Part shown: piece after piece, positions 24,403 through 33,446 of the stretch | Position numbering within the stretch: position 1 is the first letter of the stretch | How the letters are laid out: each line of letters opens with the position of its first letter | Assembly (NCBI RefSeq): GCF_006636215.1 | Contig: NZ_VIFM01000047.1 | Span: 1 to 54,537 of the forward strand | DNA: 54,537 nt | Origin: Myxococcus llanfairpwllgwyngyllgogerychwyrndrobwllllantysiliogogogochensis | GTDB lineage: Bacteria > Myxococcota > Myxococcia > Myxococcales > Myxococcaceae | Direction of reading: 5' to 3' | Program-made: the position numbers and the translations under genes | Notes under the pieces: generated by a model | Databases searched by the model: none | What the model was told of the DNA's origin: nothing | Seen by the model: the letters and a program-made list of their open reading frames with translations, nothing else

Positions 24403-27204
24403 ATGACTCCCCCGAGACTCAGAAGCATCCAGAAGTCCTTGCTGGCGGCGCTGTCGCTGCTCGCCGTCATGTCGCCGGCCTTCACCCCGGCGCACGCGGC
24501 GGCTCCGTCCTTCATCGCCTTCGAGAGTGGCCATGTGCGTCCGCTCGCGCTGTCACCGGATGGCACGCGGCTGTTCGCGGTGAACACGCCGGACAACAGC
24601 CTGTCCATCTTCACGGTGGGGGCCTCCGGGCTCGCGCTGCAGGCGAAGGTTCCCGTGGGACTGGAGCCCGTGGCGGTGGCGCCGCGAGGCAACAGCGAGG
24701 TCTGGGTGGTCAACCACCTGTCGGACAGTGTCAGCGTCGTGTCTCTCTCGGGGACACCGCGCGTGGTGCGCACGCTGCTGGTGGGTGACGAGCCGCGGGA
24801 TATCGTCTTCGCGGGCACGGGGGGCCGGGCGTTCATCACCACGGCGCACCGTGGACAGCACCGCACGCACGCCTCGATTGCGGGTGTGCCGGGTGCGGGA
24901 GATCCACAGCTCACCACGCCGGGCGTGGGGCGCGCGGACGTCTGGGTCTTCGACCCGGCGAACCTGGGCACGACGTTGGGTGGCACGCCGGTGCGCATCC
25001 TCAACCTGTTTGGTGACACGCCTCGCGCGCTGACGGTGAGCCCGGATGGGCAGACGGTGTACGCGGCCGTGTTCAAGTCTGGAAACCAGACGACCTCCAT
25101 CATGGAGGAGGCGGTGTGTGAGGGCTTCAATCCCTATCTGCCCTGTCTGGTGAATGGCTCCATCTACCCTGGCGGCAGCCCGGGCCCGGCCACCAACCAC
25201 CAGGGCGTGCCCGCGCCCGAGGTGGCGCTCATCGTGAAGTACAACAACCAGTCCAGCCAGTGGCAGGACGAGCTGGGGCGCAACTGGAACAACGCGGTGC
25301 GCTTCCGGTTGCCGGACCAGGACGTCTTCGCGCTCGACGCGAACACGCTGGGCCAGAAGGCGGCCTATCCGCACGTGGGCACCACGCTGTTCAACATGGT
25401 GACCAACCCGGTGACGGGCACGGTGTACGTGTCCAACACGGAGGCCTTCAACCACGTCCGTTTCGAGGGCCCCGGCAACTACGGCGGCACCACGGTGCAG
25501 GGCCACCTGGCGGAGACGCGCATCACCGCCATCCTCGGGGGCAGCGTGTTGCCCCGGCGCCTGAACAAGCACCTGGACTATTCGAAGCTGGCGAACGAGC
25601 CCGGGTTCGACCCGGCGGCGAAGGCGCACAGCCTCTCCATGCCGTTGGACATGGTGGTGAGCCGCGATGGCCGGAAGCTCTACGTGGCCGCATACAGCTC
25701 CAGCAAGGTGGGCGTGTTCGACACGCAGGCCCTGGAGGCGGACAGCTTCAACCCGACGTTGAACAGCGCGGCGTACATCCCGGTCAGCGGTGGTGGGCCC
25801 AGCGGCCTGATTCTGGATGAGGAGCGCAACCGGCTCTATGTGATGACCCGCTTCGACAACGCGGTGAAGGTCGTCGACCTGGCCACGCGCGCGGAGCTGG
25901 GCAAGCAGGTGCTGGCCAACCCGGAGCCCGCGGCGGTGGTGCAGGGGCGGCCGGTGCTCTACGACGCCACGACGCTCTCCGCCAACGGCGAGGCCTCGTG
26001 TGCGAGCTGCCACATCTTCGGCGACATGGACGACCTCGCCTGGGATTTGGGCAACCCGGATGAGGACGTGGTGGAGAACACGATTCCGGGGCGCCTGCTG
26101 GGGGCGGCGGAGCTCTTGAAGCCGCACATCAACGGCTCGGGCAACGTGGAGGACTTCCACCCGATGAAGGGCCCCATGACGACGCAGACCCTGCGCGGCA
26201 TGGTCAACTCCGGTGCCATGCACTGGCGAGGGGACCGCTCCAACGGCTTCTTCGGCGTGGGGCAGCTGGACCCGAACCTCTCGTTCATGAACTTCATCGT
26301 CGCGTTCGAGGGGCTGCTGGGCCGGGCGAGCATGCCCACGGTGGCGGAGATGCAGCGCTTCACCGACTTCCAGTTGCAAGTGCAGTTGCCGCCGAACCCG
26401 GTGCGCAACCTGGACAACTCATTGACGGCGGCGCAGCAGCGGGGCCTGAACTTCTACTCGGGCTCGCGTCGCGCGGACGGCATTCCGTTTGGAGAGGGGT
26501 TGGGCTTCACGTGTGAGGGGTGTCACCGCATCGACGCGTCCCAGGGGTTCTTTGGGACGGATGGTCGGGTGAGCTTCGAGAACATCCCGCAGATTGTGAA
26601 GATTCCGCACCTGCGGAACATGTATCAGAAGGTCGGCATGTTCGGGAATCCGACGACGCCCTTCTTCCTGGCGCGGGACAGTGGTTGGACGGGGGACCAG
26701 GTGCGAGGCTTTGGCTTCGTGCATGACGGCGCGGTGGACACCGCGGCGCGGTTCCTGTCGGCCATCGTGTTCATCCCGAGCATCGGAGTGGGCTTCCCGT
26801 TGAACAACCCGGATGCGACGCGGCGGGATGTGGAGCAGTTGTTGCTCGCGTTCGACACGGACCTGGCGCCGATTGTCGGTCAGCAGGTGACGTTGACGAA
26901 CACGAACTCCGCGAGCGTGGGTCCGCGCATCGACCTGCTGTTGCAGCGCGCGCGCACGCCGTTCACCTCGAAGGTCCTGGGGGGAGCGGTGACGGAGTGC
27001 GACCTGGTGGCCAAGGTGGCGCTGGGAGGGCGCGTGAAGGGCTTCCTCTTCAGTCCGGCCGCGAATGCCTTCACTCCGGATGACGGGACGGCGGCGAACG
27101 TGACGGACGCGACGCTGCGCAACTACGCGAAGACGGCGGGCCAGGAGGTGACCTACACCTGCGTGCCGCCGGGCTCGGGTCCGCGCATCGGCCTCAATCG
27201 CTAG
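24403..27204 (+). CDS. Beta-propeller protein fused to a di-haem cytochrome domain
   Basis: 933 residues. Sec signal LLAALSLLAVMSPAFTPAHA. Residues ~35-500 form YncE/NHL-like propeller repeats (HVRPLALSPDGTRLFAVNTPDNSLSIF; MVVSRDGRKLYVAAYSSSKVGVFD). Two haem-binding motifs follow: CASCH at 533-537 and CEGCH at about 704-708, with a C-terminal domain like those of MauG/cytochrome c peroxidase-type proteins. Exported to the periplasm or surface. The propeller/di-haem architecture is used by oxidases or peroxidases acting on small molecules or proteins; no partner enzyme lies next to it. A possible target of the divergent AraC regulator. Confidence 0.85.
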   Translation: MTPPRLRSIQKSLLAALSLLAVMSPAFTPAHAAAPSFIAFESGHVRPLALSPDGTRLFAVNTPDNSLSIFTVGASGLALQAKVPVGLEPVAVAPRGNSEVWVVNHLSDSVSVVSLSGTPRVVRTLLVGDEPRDIVFAGTGGRAFITTAHRGQHRTHASIAGVPGAGDPQLTTPGVGRADVWVFDPANLGTTLGGTPVRILNLFGDTPRALTVSPDGQTVYAAVFKSGNQTTSIMEEAVCEGFNPYLPCLVNGSIYPGGSPGPATNHQGVPAPEVALIVKYNNQSSQWQDELGRNWNNAVRFRLPDQDVFALDANTLGQKAAYPHVGTTLFNMVTNPVTGTVYVSNTEAFNHVRFEGPGNYGGTTVQGHLAETRITAILGGSVLPRRLNKHLDYSKLANEPGFDPAAKAHSLSMPLDMVVSRDGRKLYVAAYSSSKVGVFDTQALEADSFNPTLNSAAYIPVSGGGPSGLILDEERNRLYVMTRFDNAVKVVDLATRAELGKQVLANPEPAAVVQGRPVLYDATTLSANGEASCASCHIFGDMDDLAWDLGNPDEDVVENTIPGRLLGAAELLKPHINGSGNVEDFHPMKGPMTTQTLRGMVNSGAMHWRGDRSNGFFGVGQLDPNLSFMNFIVAFEGLLGRASMPTVAEMQRFTDFQLQVQLPPNPVRNLDNSLTAAQQRGLNFYSGSRRADGIPFGEGLGFTCEGCHRIDASQGFFGTDGRVSFENIPQIVKIPHLRNMYQKVGMFGNPTTPFFLARDSGWTGDQVRGFGFVHDGAVDTAARFLSAIVFIPSIGVGFPLNNPDATRRDVEQLLLAFDTDLAPIVGQQVTLTNTNSASVGPRIDLLLQRARTPFTSKVLGGAVTECDLVAKVALGGRVKGFLFSPAANAFTPDDGTAANVTDATLRNYAKTAGQEVTYTCVPPGSGPRIGLNR

Positions 27205-27220
27205 CAGCCCGTGAGGCACA

Positions 27221-27253
27221 CCCCGCGAGGAGGCTGCCGGGCTCCTCGCGGGG
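27221..27253 (+). terminator. Strong hairpin after the propeller/di-haem gene
   Basis: Perfect 12-bp stem CCCCGCGAGGAG/CTCCTCGCGGGG with a 9-nt loop, 16 nt after the stop codon. The same stem core recurs after the first MopE-like gene (29061-29096). Confidence 0.6.
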
Positions 27254-27412
27254 CTTCAAGGACGGACGCGCTGTGCGGAAGGCCGCGCACAGGACGTGGA
27301 TGGGAAGGAAGGCTGACGGCGCCTCGCAAAAAGATTGCGTGGGTAAAGTATTTCGCATGGCGCGTGTCTGGGTCTTGGGACGCCAGGAGTTGGCTGTGCC
27401 ATCCTGTGCGGC

Positions 27413-29014
27413 ATGCAAGCAAAGCATGTTCATGCGGGGATGGGGCTCCTGCTGCTGGTGATGGCGGCGGCGTGTGGCTCCTCGAGCTCGAAGGATGAGG
27501 GGAAGCGGGACACTGGGCCGGGCGTGGTGGAGGACGGAGGGGGAGATGGTGGCCACCGCGAGGATGGAGGAGAGCCCTTCACCGACGGTGGACTGGATGG
27601 TGGCACGGGGGGGGATGGTGGCACTCCCGAGCCGGACGCTGGCACCCCCGAGTCGGATGGCGGCGTGGAGCCGCTGGCGTGTGAGAAGACGCGCGGCGTC
27701 TGCGCGGGGGCCAGGCGGGCGTGGGTGGACGGCGCCTATGAGGCGGTGTGTACCGGGCGCTCGTACGGCGCGGACTACGAAGATGTGTCCGAGACGCGCT
27801 GCGATGGACTCGACAACGATTGCGATGGTGTGACGGACCCTCCGAGCTGGTCGCGCGTCACGAGTCTGGAGACGGCGTTCGGGCGCGTCTCCAGTCTGAA
27901 GACGGACAGTGGCGTGTTCGTGAGCATTGGTGACAGCAACAGGGTCCTCATCCTGCGGTTGAACTCGGAGCTGGCCATCCAGGGGACGGCGAGCGTGTCG
28001 ATGCCGTGGATTCGGACGGAAGCCCCTGAAGGGAGTCTCCAGAACGCGCAGCTCGTGCGCACGCAGACGGGCTTGGCGCTGCACTACGCCACCGTGGCGC
28101 GCAATGGGTCGGCACCGCTCCGGGCTTACCTTGTTCCACTCGACGCCCGGGGCGCGCCGACACCGCTGCCCGAGGGCGGGTTGGTAGAGTACCCACTGCT
28201 CGACAGGGAGTTCGACAGTGGGAGCACTCGTGCGGCGACGTCCGTCGCGGATGGCCGGGTGGTGGTCATCTGGCGCGCGGGTTCCGCGCAGTCCCCGCCG
28301 ATACAGGTGATGGGGACGGTGACGGATGCGCAGGGGCAGGTGCTCACGGCGCCCAAGGCGCTCTTCACGAGCGTGGGGGACGTCACGCAGAAGCTGGCGA
28401 ATGTCCTGTGGCTGCGCAATGGGGAGATTCTGGTCGCCATGAGTGATGAGAAGTCGGGGCTCGCGGGCGACACGGTGCGCCTGCGTCGCTTCGATGCCAA
28501 CCTGGACCCGGTGGGCGACGAGCGCTCCTTTGAGACCTCCTATGAGGCGATGCCCTTGCTGGTGGACCTGGGCTCGACGCGCGGTGGGCCCCTGGCGTCG
28601 CCCGTGCTCGTCCTGCGAGTGGGGCCGGGGCGCGTGATTCAGGTGGTCCAGAACCTCTTCGGTGGAGGGGTACCGGAGACGTGGGCGGAAGCCCATTCCC
28701 CGGCAGAGGTGCTCTGGTACGGCGCCCTCGCGGACGAAGGAGTGCTCCGCCTGGGATGGATTGCTGCGTTCAAGGACCATCAGGCGCCGCCGCCGGAGGG
28801 TGTTGACTATCTCGGGTGGAATGGGCGGCTATGGACCTTGGACGAGGGGCAGGCCGCGGTGGACCGGTCTCCGGGCTCCGAATACCTGCCACTGCATCGG
28901 TATGCGCAGTGGGTCCTGATGGAGAAGCTCGCGCCCCGCCGCGTGGGAGCCATGTACATGACGACCACGCTGGACGGCAGCTACCTGGACTCGGTGCGCT
29001 ACTGCACGCCGTGA
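27413..29014 (+). CDS. MopE-like lipoprotein, tandem copy 1
   Basis: 533 residues. Type II signal (GMGLLLLVMAAACGSS), then a long Asp/Gly-rich low-complexity linker (DGGGDGGHREDGG). Then comes a Cys-rich module ending in the metal-binding-like motif CDGLDNDCDGVTDP (MopE type). The C-terminal ~370 residues have repeated LR-L-D strands and probably form a beta-propeller (VFVSIGDSNRVLILRLNSEL; VVVIWRAGSAQSPPIQVMG; TVRLRRFDANLDPVGDERSF). MopE-type modules in methanotrophs and myxobacteria are surface-associated and calcium or copper related. First of three homologous genes in a row; the longest linker is in this copy. Confidence 0.85.
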   Translation: MQAKHVHAGMGLLLLVMAAACGSSSSKDEGKRDTGPGVVEDGGGDGGHREDGGEPFTDGGLDGGTGGDGGTPEPDAGTPESDGGVEPLACEKTRGVCAGARRAWVDGAYEAVCTGRSYGADYEDVSETRCDGLDNDCDGVTDPPSWSRVTSLETAFGRVSSLKTDSGVFVSIGDSNRVLILRLNSELAIQGTASVSMPWIRTEAPEGSLQNAQLVRTQTGLALHYATVARNGSAPLRAYLVPLDARGAPTPLPEGGLVEYPLLDREFDSGSTRAATSVADGRVVVIWRAGSAQSPPIQVMGTVTDAQGQVLTAPKALFTSVGDVTQKLANVLWLRNGEILVAMSDEKSGLAGDTVRLRRFDANLDPVGDERSFETSYEAMPLLVDLGSTRGGPLASPVLVLRVGPGRVIQVVQNLFGGGVPETWAEAHSPAEVLWYGALADEGVLRLGWIAAFKDHQAPPPEGVDYLGWNGRLWTLDEGQAAVDRSPGSEYLPLHRYAQWVLMEKLAPRRVGAMYMTTTLDGSYLDSVRYCTP

Positions 29015-29060
29015 ACCTCACGGGCTCTATCTGGGTTTGTTGAAGGGGCCGTGAGTTCAT

Positions 29061-29096
29061 TCCCCGCGAGGCAGGTTCGCTCGCTCCTCGCGGGGA
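29061..29096 (+). terminator. Hairpin after MopE-like copy 1
   Basis: Eleven-bp stem TCCCCGCGAGG/CCTCGCGGGGA with a 14-nt loop. The core is shared with the hairpin at 27221-27253. Followed by ATTCT. Confidence 0.55.
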
Positions 29097-29156
29097 TTCT
29101 GGTGAGAAACATTTGTTAGGGGCTGTGGACGGCGATTCCGTGCCACGGTATGAGAC

Positions 29157-30677
29157 ATGACAGCAAAGTGGCTTTCGGCGGGAGTGGGACTCCTGCTGGT
29201 GGTGGCGTCGGGGTGTGAGTCCTCGGGCGCAAAGGACGCGCCGGTGCCGGACTCGGGGACGGTGGAGGACGGGGGGCCGGGTGGTGAGGATGCTGGCTCG
29301 GACGCAGGCGTGGACCCGCTGGCCTGTGAGAAGCAACAGGGCGTCTGCGCGGGAGCCAGGCGCGCGTGGGTGGACGGCGCCTATGAGCAGGAGTGTACCG
29401 GGCGCTCGTACGGCACCGACTTCGAAGCCGCCGAGACGCGCTGCGATGGGCTCGACAATGACTGTGATGGCGTGACGGACCCCGAGGTCCGGTCTCGCGT
29501 CACGAGCCTGGAGGCGGGGTTGTTCGCGGGGTACGCGTCGAGCCTCCAGACAGAGCATGGCGTTTTCATGGCCGTGGGCAGCCCCGATGATGTCCGCATC
29601 CTGCGGCTGGATTCGAAGCTGGTCCTCCAGGCCACGACCCGCGTGCCGATGCCGTGGGTGCGGACGGGAGGAACCCCTGAGGCGCTCCAGCGCACCCAAC
29701 TCGTGCGCACCGCGAATGGACTCGCGCTGTACTACTCCACCGTGGCGCGCGATGCGGGGGCACCGCTCCGTGCCTATCTCGTTCCACTCGATGACCTGGG
29801 TGCGCCGATACCTCTGCCCGAGGGTGGACTGGTGGAGTACCCGCTCCTCGACAGGCCGCTCGACCAGGAGTCCACGCGTGTGGCGACTTCTCCCTCGGGT
29901 GACCGGCTGGTGATTCTCTGGCGCTCGGGTTCCGCGCAGTCCCCGCCGATGGAGGTGATGGGGACGGTGACAGATATCGAAGGGCAGGTGCTCACCGCGC
30001 CCAAGGTGCTCTTCAAGAACGTGGTGAACATCAGCCCACGCCTCGGGAGTGTCATCTGGCTGCGCAATGGAGAGGTGCTCGCCGCCATGGTGGATGTGCG
30101 GCACGGGAATCTGGGGGAGGCCGTGCGACTGCGCCGCTTCGACGCGAACCTGGACCCGATTGGTGAGGAGCGGTCGTTTGAAACGTCTGCGCATTTCCCG
30201 GCGACTCCCTTGCTGGTGGACCTGGGGGCCGCTCGGGGCGGACCCCTGGAGTCGCCCGTCCTGGTGATGCGCATGGCTGGCGCACCCGATTGGATTCGCA
30301 GGATTCAGGTGGTCCAGAACCTCTTCCACGGAGGAAGCCCGGAGGACTGGGTTGCTACTCCTACGCCCCATGTCGCCTGGTTCGGTGCGTTCGCGGATGA
30401 AGGGGTGCTGCGACTGGCGTGGCTCTCGTATTTCAAGGACTTCAGTGCGCCGTCGCCCGGGGGGAACATCAACCTCGGGTGGAGTGGGCGCCTGGGGACG
30501 CTGGACGAGGGGCACGCCCAGGTGGAGCGGTTCGCGGAGTCCGAACCCCTGCCGCTGCACGGCTATTCGCAGTGGGTCCTGATGGAGAAGCTCGAGCCCC
30601 GGCGCATGGGGGCCCTGTACATGACGGCAACCACGGACGGTGTCTCGCTGGATGCCGTGCGCTACTGCACGCCGTGA
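29157..30677 (+). CDS. MopE-like lipoprotein, tandem copy 2
   Basis: 506 residues. Lipobox ASGC (WLSAGVGLLLVVASGCESS), an Asp/Gly-rich linker shorter than in copy 1, the Cys module (VCAGARRAWVDGAYEQECTGRSYG) and CDGLDNDCDGVTDP, then the propeller-like C-terminal domain. The N-terminus is nearly identical to copy 3. The bases just upstream of the ATG match those of copy 3 at 18 of 21 positions, so promoter and gene were duplicated together. No normal Shine-Dalgarno sequence is evident. Probably surface-exposed; ligand unknown. Confidence 0.85.
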   Translation: MTAKWLSAGVGLLLVVASGCESSGAKDAPVPDSGTVEDGGPGGEDAGSDAGVDPLACEKQQGVCAGARRAWVDGAYEQECTGRSYGTDFEAAETRCDGLDNDCDGVTDPEVRSRVTSLEAGLFAGYASSLQTEHGVFMAVGSPDDVRILRLDSKLVLQATTRVPMPWVRTGGTPEALQRTQLVRTANGLALYYSTVARDAGAPLRAYLVPLDDLGAPIPLPEGGLVEYPLLDRPLDQESTRVATSPSGDRLVILWRSGSAQSPPMEVMGTVTDIEGQVLTAPKVLFKNVVNISPRLGSVIWLRNGEVLAAMVDVRHGNLGEAVRLRRFDANLDPIGEERSFETSAHFPATPLLVDLGAARGGPLESPVLVMRMAGAPDWIRRIQVVQNLFHGGSPEDWVATPTPHVAWFGAFADEGVLRLAWLSYFKDFSAPSPGGNINLGWSGRLGTLDEGHAQVERFAESEPLPLHGYSQWVLMEKLEPRRMGALYMTATTDGVSLDAVRYCTP

Positions 30678-30825
30678 AGCGGACGAGCCCGGACCCTGTC
30701 TGGGTTCACCGCACCGTCAGTGAGATTGTTCCTCGTGAGGAGTCTGTCGCGCTCCTTTCGATGATGCTTGTCGGGACTCAACTGTTGTTGGCCGCGGAGG
30801 GATGCTCCGTGCCACTGTATGAGTC

Positions 30826-32310
30826 ATGACAGCAAAGTGGCTTCAGGCGGGAGTGGGGCTCCTGCTGGTGGTGGTGGCGTCGGGGTGCGAGTCCTCGGGC
30901 GCGAAGGACGAGCCGGTGCCGGACTCAGGGACGGTGGAGGATGGAGGAGCGGAGCCGAGCGCTTGTGAGAAGCAACAGGGCGTCTGCGCGGGGGCGACTC
31001 GGGCGTGGGTGGATGGGGCCTACGAACCGGAGTGTACGGCGCGCTCGTACGGTGCGGACTACGAAGCGGCGGAGACGCGCTGCGACGGGCTCGACAATGA
31101 CTGTGATGGAGTGACGGACCCTCCGAGCTGGTCTCGCGTGACACGCCTCACTCAGCCGCTGAACGGGGCCACTGTCGCGAGCCTCCGAACGGACAGCGGA
31201 GTCCTCGTGGCGGTGACCGAGTCGCTCGATGAGGTTCGTATCCTGCGGTTGGATTCGAAGCTGGTGCTTCAGGGGTCCTCAACGGTCCCGAGTCCATGGG
31301 CTCGCACGGGCGAGCCGCCGGGAGCCTCCTACAACCTTCGACTCGTAGACACGAAGGATGGGCCCGCGCTGTATTACGCCACGGGGTCGAGGACCTCAGG
31401 CCCACCGCTTCGGGCATACCTCGTGCCGCTCGACAGCTCGGGCGCGCCGCAATCGCAGCCCGAGGGCGGCGCGGTGGACTCCCTGGTCTTGGACAGGCCG
31501 CTCGATTCCGGGAGCGCCCGGATGGCCATGTCGCAGGACGGGGAGCGGCTGATGGTGGTCTGGCGCTCGAGTCCTGGGCCCGACCTGCCAGCTCAATTGC
31601 TGGGAACAGTGACGGATGTGCACGGACAGGTGCTCACGGCTCCCAAGGCACTCTTCACGCTCCCCGCGGATTCCAATTCACATGCCGAGAGCATTCTCTG
31701 GCTGCGCAATGGTGACGTGGTGGTGGTCACGACAGAGCAGTTGCCGCCGGCCATGGGCGATACCGTGCGACTGCGGCGCTTCGATTCGAACCTGGAGCTC
31801 CTCGGAGACGAGCGCACCTTCACGACCAACAACGGGTCGATGCCCGGGTTGGTGGACCTGGGCGCCACACGCGGTGGCCCCCTGGAGTCACCCGTGCTGG
31901 TCCTGCGAAATCGCAATCCACCGGACTGGCGCCACGAGATTCAGGTCGTGCGAAATCTGTTCGGAGGCGGAGTTCCAGAGTTCCTCGCGGAGGCCGCTAT
32001 CGCGCCGGAGATCGCCTATTTCAATGCCTTCGTGGACGAGGGTGCATTGCGGCTGGCCTGGCTTGCCGTGTCCAAGGACACCTCGTTGCCCTCGGATGGC
32101 TCCATGCTCGGAACCCAGGGGCGGCTGTGGACGCAAGACGAGGGACACGCGCCCGCGGACAGGAGTCCTGGTCCCGAGCGGTTGCCACTGCACGCCTATG
32201 CGCAGTGGGTCCTGATGGAGAAGCTGGGGCCCCGTCGCATGGGCGCGCTCTACATGACGTCCACGCAGGAAGGCAGCTCGCTGGATGCCGTGCGCTACTG
32301 CACGCCCTGA
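30826..32310 (+). CDS. MopE-like lipoprotein, tandem copy 3
   Basis: 494 residues. Same layout as copies 1 and 2: lipobox ASGC, short acidic linker (VPDSGTVEDGG), VCAGATRAWVDGAYEPECTARSYG, CDGLDNDCDGVTDPPSWSRVT and the propeller-like domain. All three end in the same dipeptide context (LDAVRYCTP in copies 2 and 3, LDSVRYCTP in copy 1), which confirms full-length duplication. Divergence is greatest in the propeller surface strands, consistent with diversification of ligand or partner binding after duplication (inference). Confidence 0.85.
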   Translation: MTAKWLQAGVGLLLVVVASGCESSGAKDEPVPDSGTVEDGGAEPSACEKQQGVCAGATRAWVDGAYEPECTARSYGADYEAAETRCDGLDNDCDGVTDPPSWSRVTRLTQPLNGATVASLRTDSGVLVAVTESLDEVRILRLDSKLVLQGSSTVPSPWARTGEPPGASYNLRLVDTKDGPALYYATGSRTSGPPLRAYLVPLDSSGAPQSQPEGGAVDSLVLDRPLDSGSARMAMSQDGERLMVVWRSSPGPDLPAQLLGTVTDVHGQVLTAPKALFTLPADSNSHAESILWLRNGDVVVVTTEQLPPAMGDTVRLRRFDSNLELLGDERTFTTNNGSMPGLVDLGATRGGPLESPVLVLRNRNPPDWRHEIQVVRNLFGGGVPEFLAEAAIAPEIAYFNAFVDEGALRLAWLAVSKDTSLPSDGSMLGTQGRLWTQDEGHAPADRSPGPERLPLHAYAQWVLMEKLGPRRMGALYMTSTQEGSSLDAVRYCTP

Positions 32311-32320
32311 TTCGCGACGC

Positions 32321-32355
32321 GCGCCGTCCGAGGGGGCTTCAGCCCTCGGCGGCGC
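32321..32355. terminator. Shared hairpin between convergent MopE copy 3 and ABC ATPase genes
   Basis: GCGCCG-t-CCGAGGG pairs with CCCTCGGCGGCGC-type arm (13 bp with one bulged T) around an 8-nt loop. It overlaps the last codons of the minus-strand ABC gene and begins 10 bp after the plus-strand stop. Confidence 0.5.
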
Positions 32356-33136
32356 GGACGCGCTGGGAGCGGCGTCGGAGGTAGTTGTTGAGGAACGCCT
32401 TCACGGCGGGGTGTTGGGATTCGCGGAAGGAGTCGGGCGGGCCGTACTCGACGACGCGGCCCTCGTGCATCAGCGCCAGGTGGTCCGCCATGCCGAAGGC
32501 AGAGGCCACGTCCGGCGTAATCACCAGCGAGGTGGCGCCGAGCTGCTGCTTGCCGGTGAAGATGATTTCGTTGACGGAGGCCGTGGTGAGCGGGTCCAGA
32601 CCGGCCGTGGGGTCGTCGTAGAGGAGGATTTTCGGCTGGAGGATGGCGGCGCGCGCGAAGCCCACGCGCTTCTGCATGCCGCCGGAGAGCTCGCCCGGAA
32701 AGCGCGTCGTGGCGTGGGACAGCCCCACCATGGCGAGCGTCTTGTCCACCGTCTGGCGAATCTCGTCCTCGGACATCTCCGTGCGCTCACGCAGCGGAAA
32801 GGCCACGTTGTCGTAGACGTTGAACGAGTCGAACAGGGCATTGGCCTGGAAGAGGACGCCCTGCTGGCGGCGCAGTTGGTTCAGCGCCTTCTCGTCCAGC
32901 TCGGCCACTTCCTCGCCGTTGACCTTCACCGAGCCCCGGTCCGGCTTCATCAGCCCCATCAGGTGCTTCATCAGCACGGACTTGCCGGAGCCGGACACGC
33001 CCATCAGCACGCAGGTGGTGCCCTCGGGCACGACGAGATTCGCCCCGCGCAGCGCCGCGTTGTCACCGAAGGACTTATGGAGGTCCTTCACCTCGATGGC
33101 CAGCTTCGCCGCCACCTGACTGCCCGATTCGCTCAT
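32339..33136 (-). CDS. Orphan MlaF/Ttg2A-like ABC transporter ATPase with altered catalytic residues
   Basis: 265 residues. Walker A GVSGSGKS (46-53), Q-loop Gln97, signature LSGGM (150-154), and Walker B ILLYDD (Asp174, Asp175). The catalytic Glu after Walker B is Asp (GAC). The switch position reads ITPDV (Pro208) where ABC ATPases have T/S-H-D. MlaF/Ttg2A proteins power phospholipid transport with an MlaE permease and Mce protein; neither gene is in this window. Either this copy is hydrolysis-impaired and regulatory, or it is degenerating. Downstream C-terminal part (HPAVKAFLNNYLRRR) is typical of the family. Confidence 0.88.
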   Translation of the reverse strand: MSESGSQVAAKLAIEVKDLHKSFGDNAALRGANLVVPEGTTCVLMGVSGSGKSVLMKHLMGLMKPDRGSVKVNGEEVAELDEKALNQLRRQQGVLFQANALFDSFNVYDNVAFPLRERTEMSEDEIRQTVDKTLAMVGLSHATTRFPGELSGGMQKRVGFARAAILQPKILLYDDPTAGLDPLTTASVNEIIFTGKQQLGATSLVITPDVASAFGMADHLALMHEGRVVEYGPPDSFRESQHPAVKAFLNNYLRRRSQRVRAAEG

Positions 33137-33446
33137 CGCTCCTCACCATAGTGCGGGCCCCGCCGCTCCGCCCCTCCCAAGACGCGAACCCGCGGCATCC
33201 CACCACCGAGCGGCAACTCGCCCCCTCGCTCGGCACATCGCCACCTGGCCCCCACGTCCCTCGACGAAACCACCAGTCGGCCTGGATAAATGCCGCCACC
33301 CGGTGGGGCCCGCGCCGCGCTCCTGCGCCCGAGCGCTCGAAAGGAAACGTCCCCTTCACCTCGGCATGCACTGACTTGTTTTCCTGGTTAAGAGGACTTC
33401 GGGGCCAGGCCGTGGGCGGGCCCCGAACCCCTCACCCCCGAGCACA
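33137..33446. other. Intergenic region with leader hairpin
   Basis: Gap of 310 bp with no gene. It holds a perfect 9-bp stem TTCGGGGCC (33398-33406)/GGCCCCGAA (33419-33427), 20 nt before the lyase ATG. The hairpin could be a leader structure controlling the lyase. An AT-rich patch at 33375-33392 is the only plausible promoter area. Confidence 0.4.

Noticed and set aside
24553..26379. 608-codon minus-strand open frame opposite the propeller/di-haem gene
   Set aside because: Antisense to a gene with signal peptide, propeller and haem motifs; translation is Arg/His/Val-rich low complexity.
27413..32310. CRISPR-like or satellite repeat explanation for the tandem similarity
   Set aside because: The repeated units are ~1.5-kb genes with intact reading frames, not short spaced repeats.
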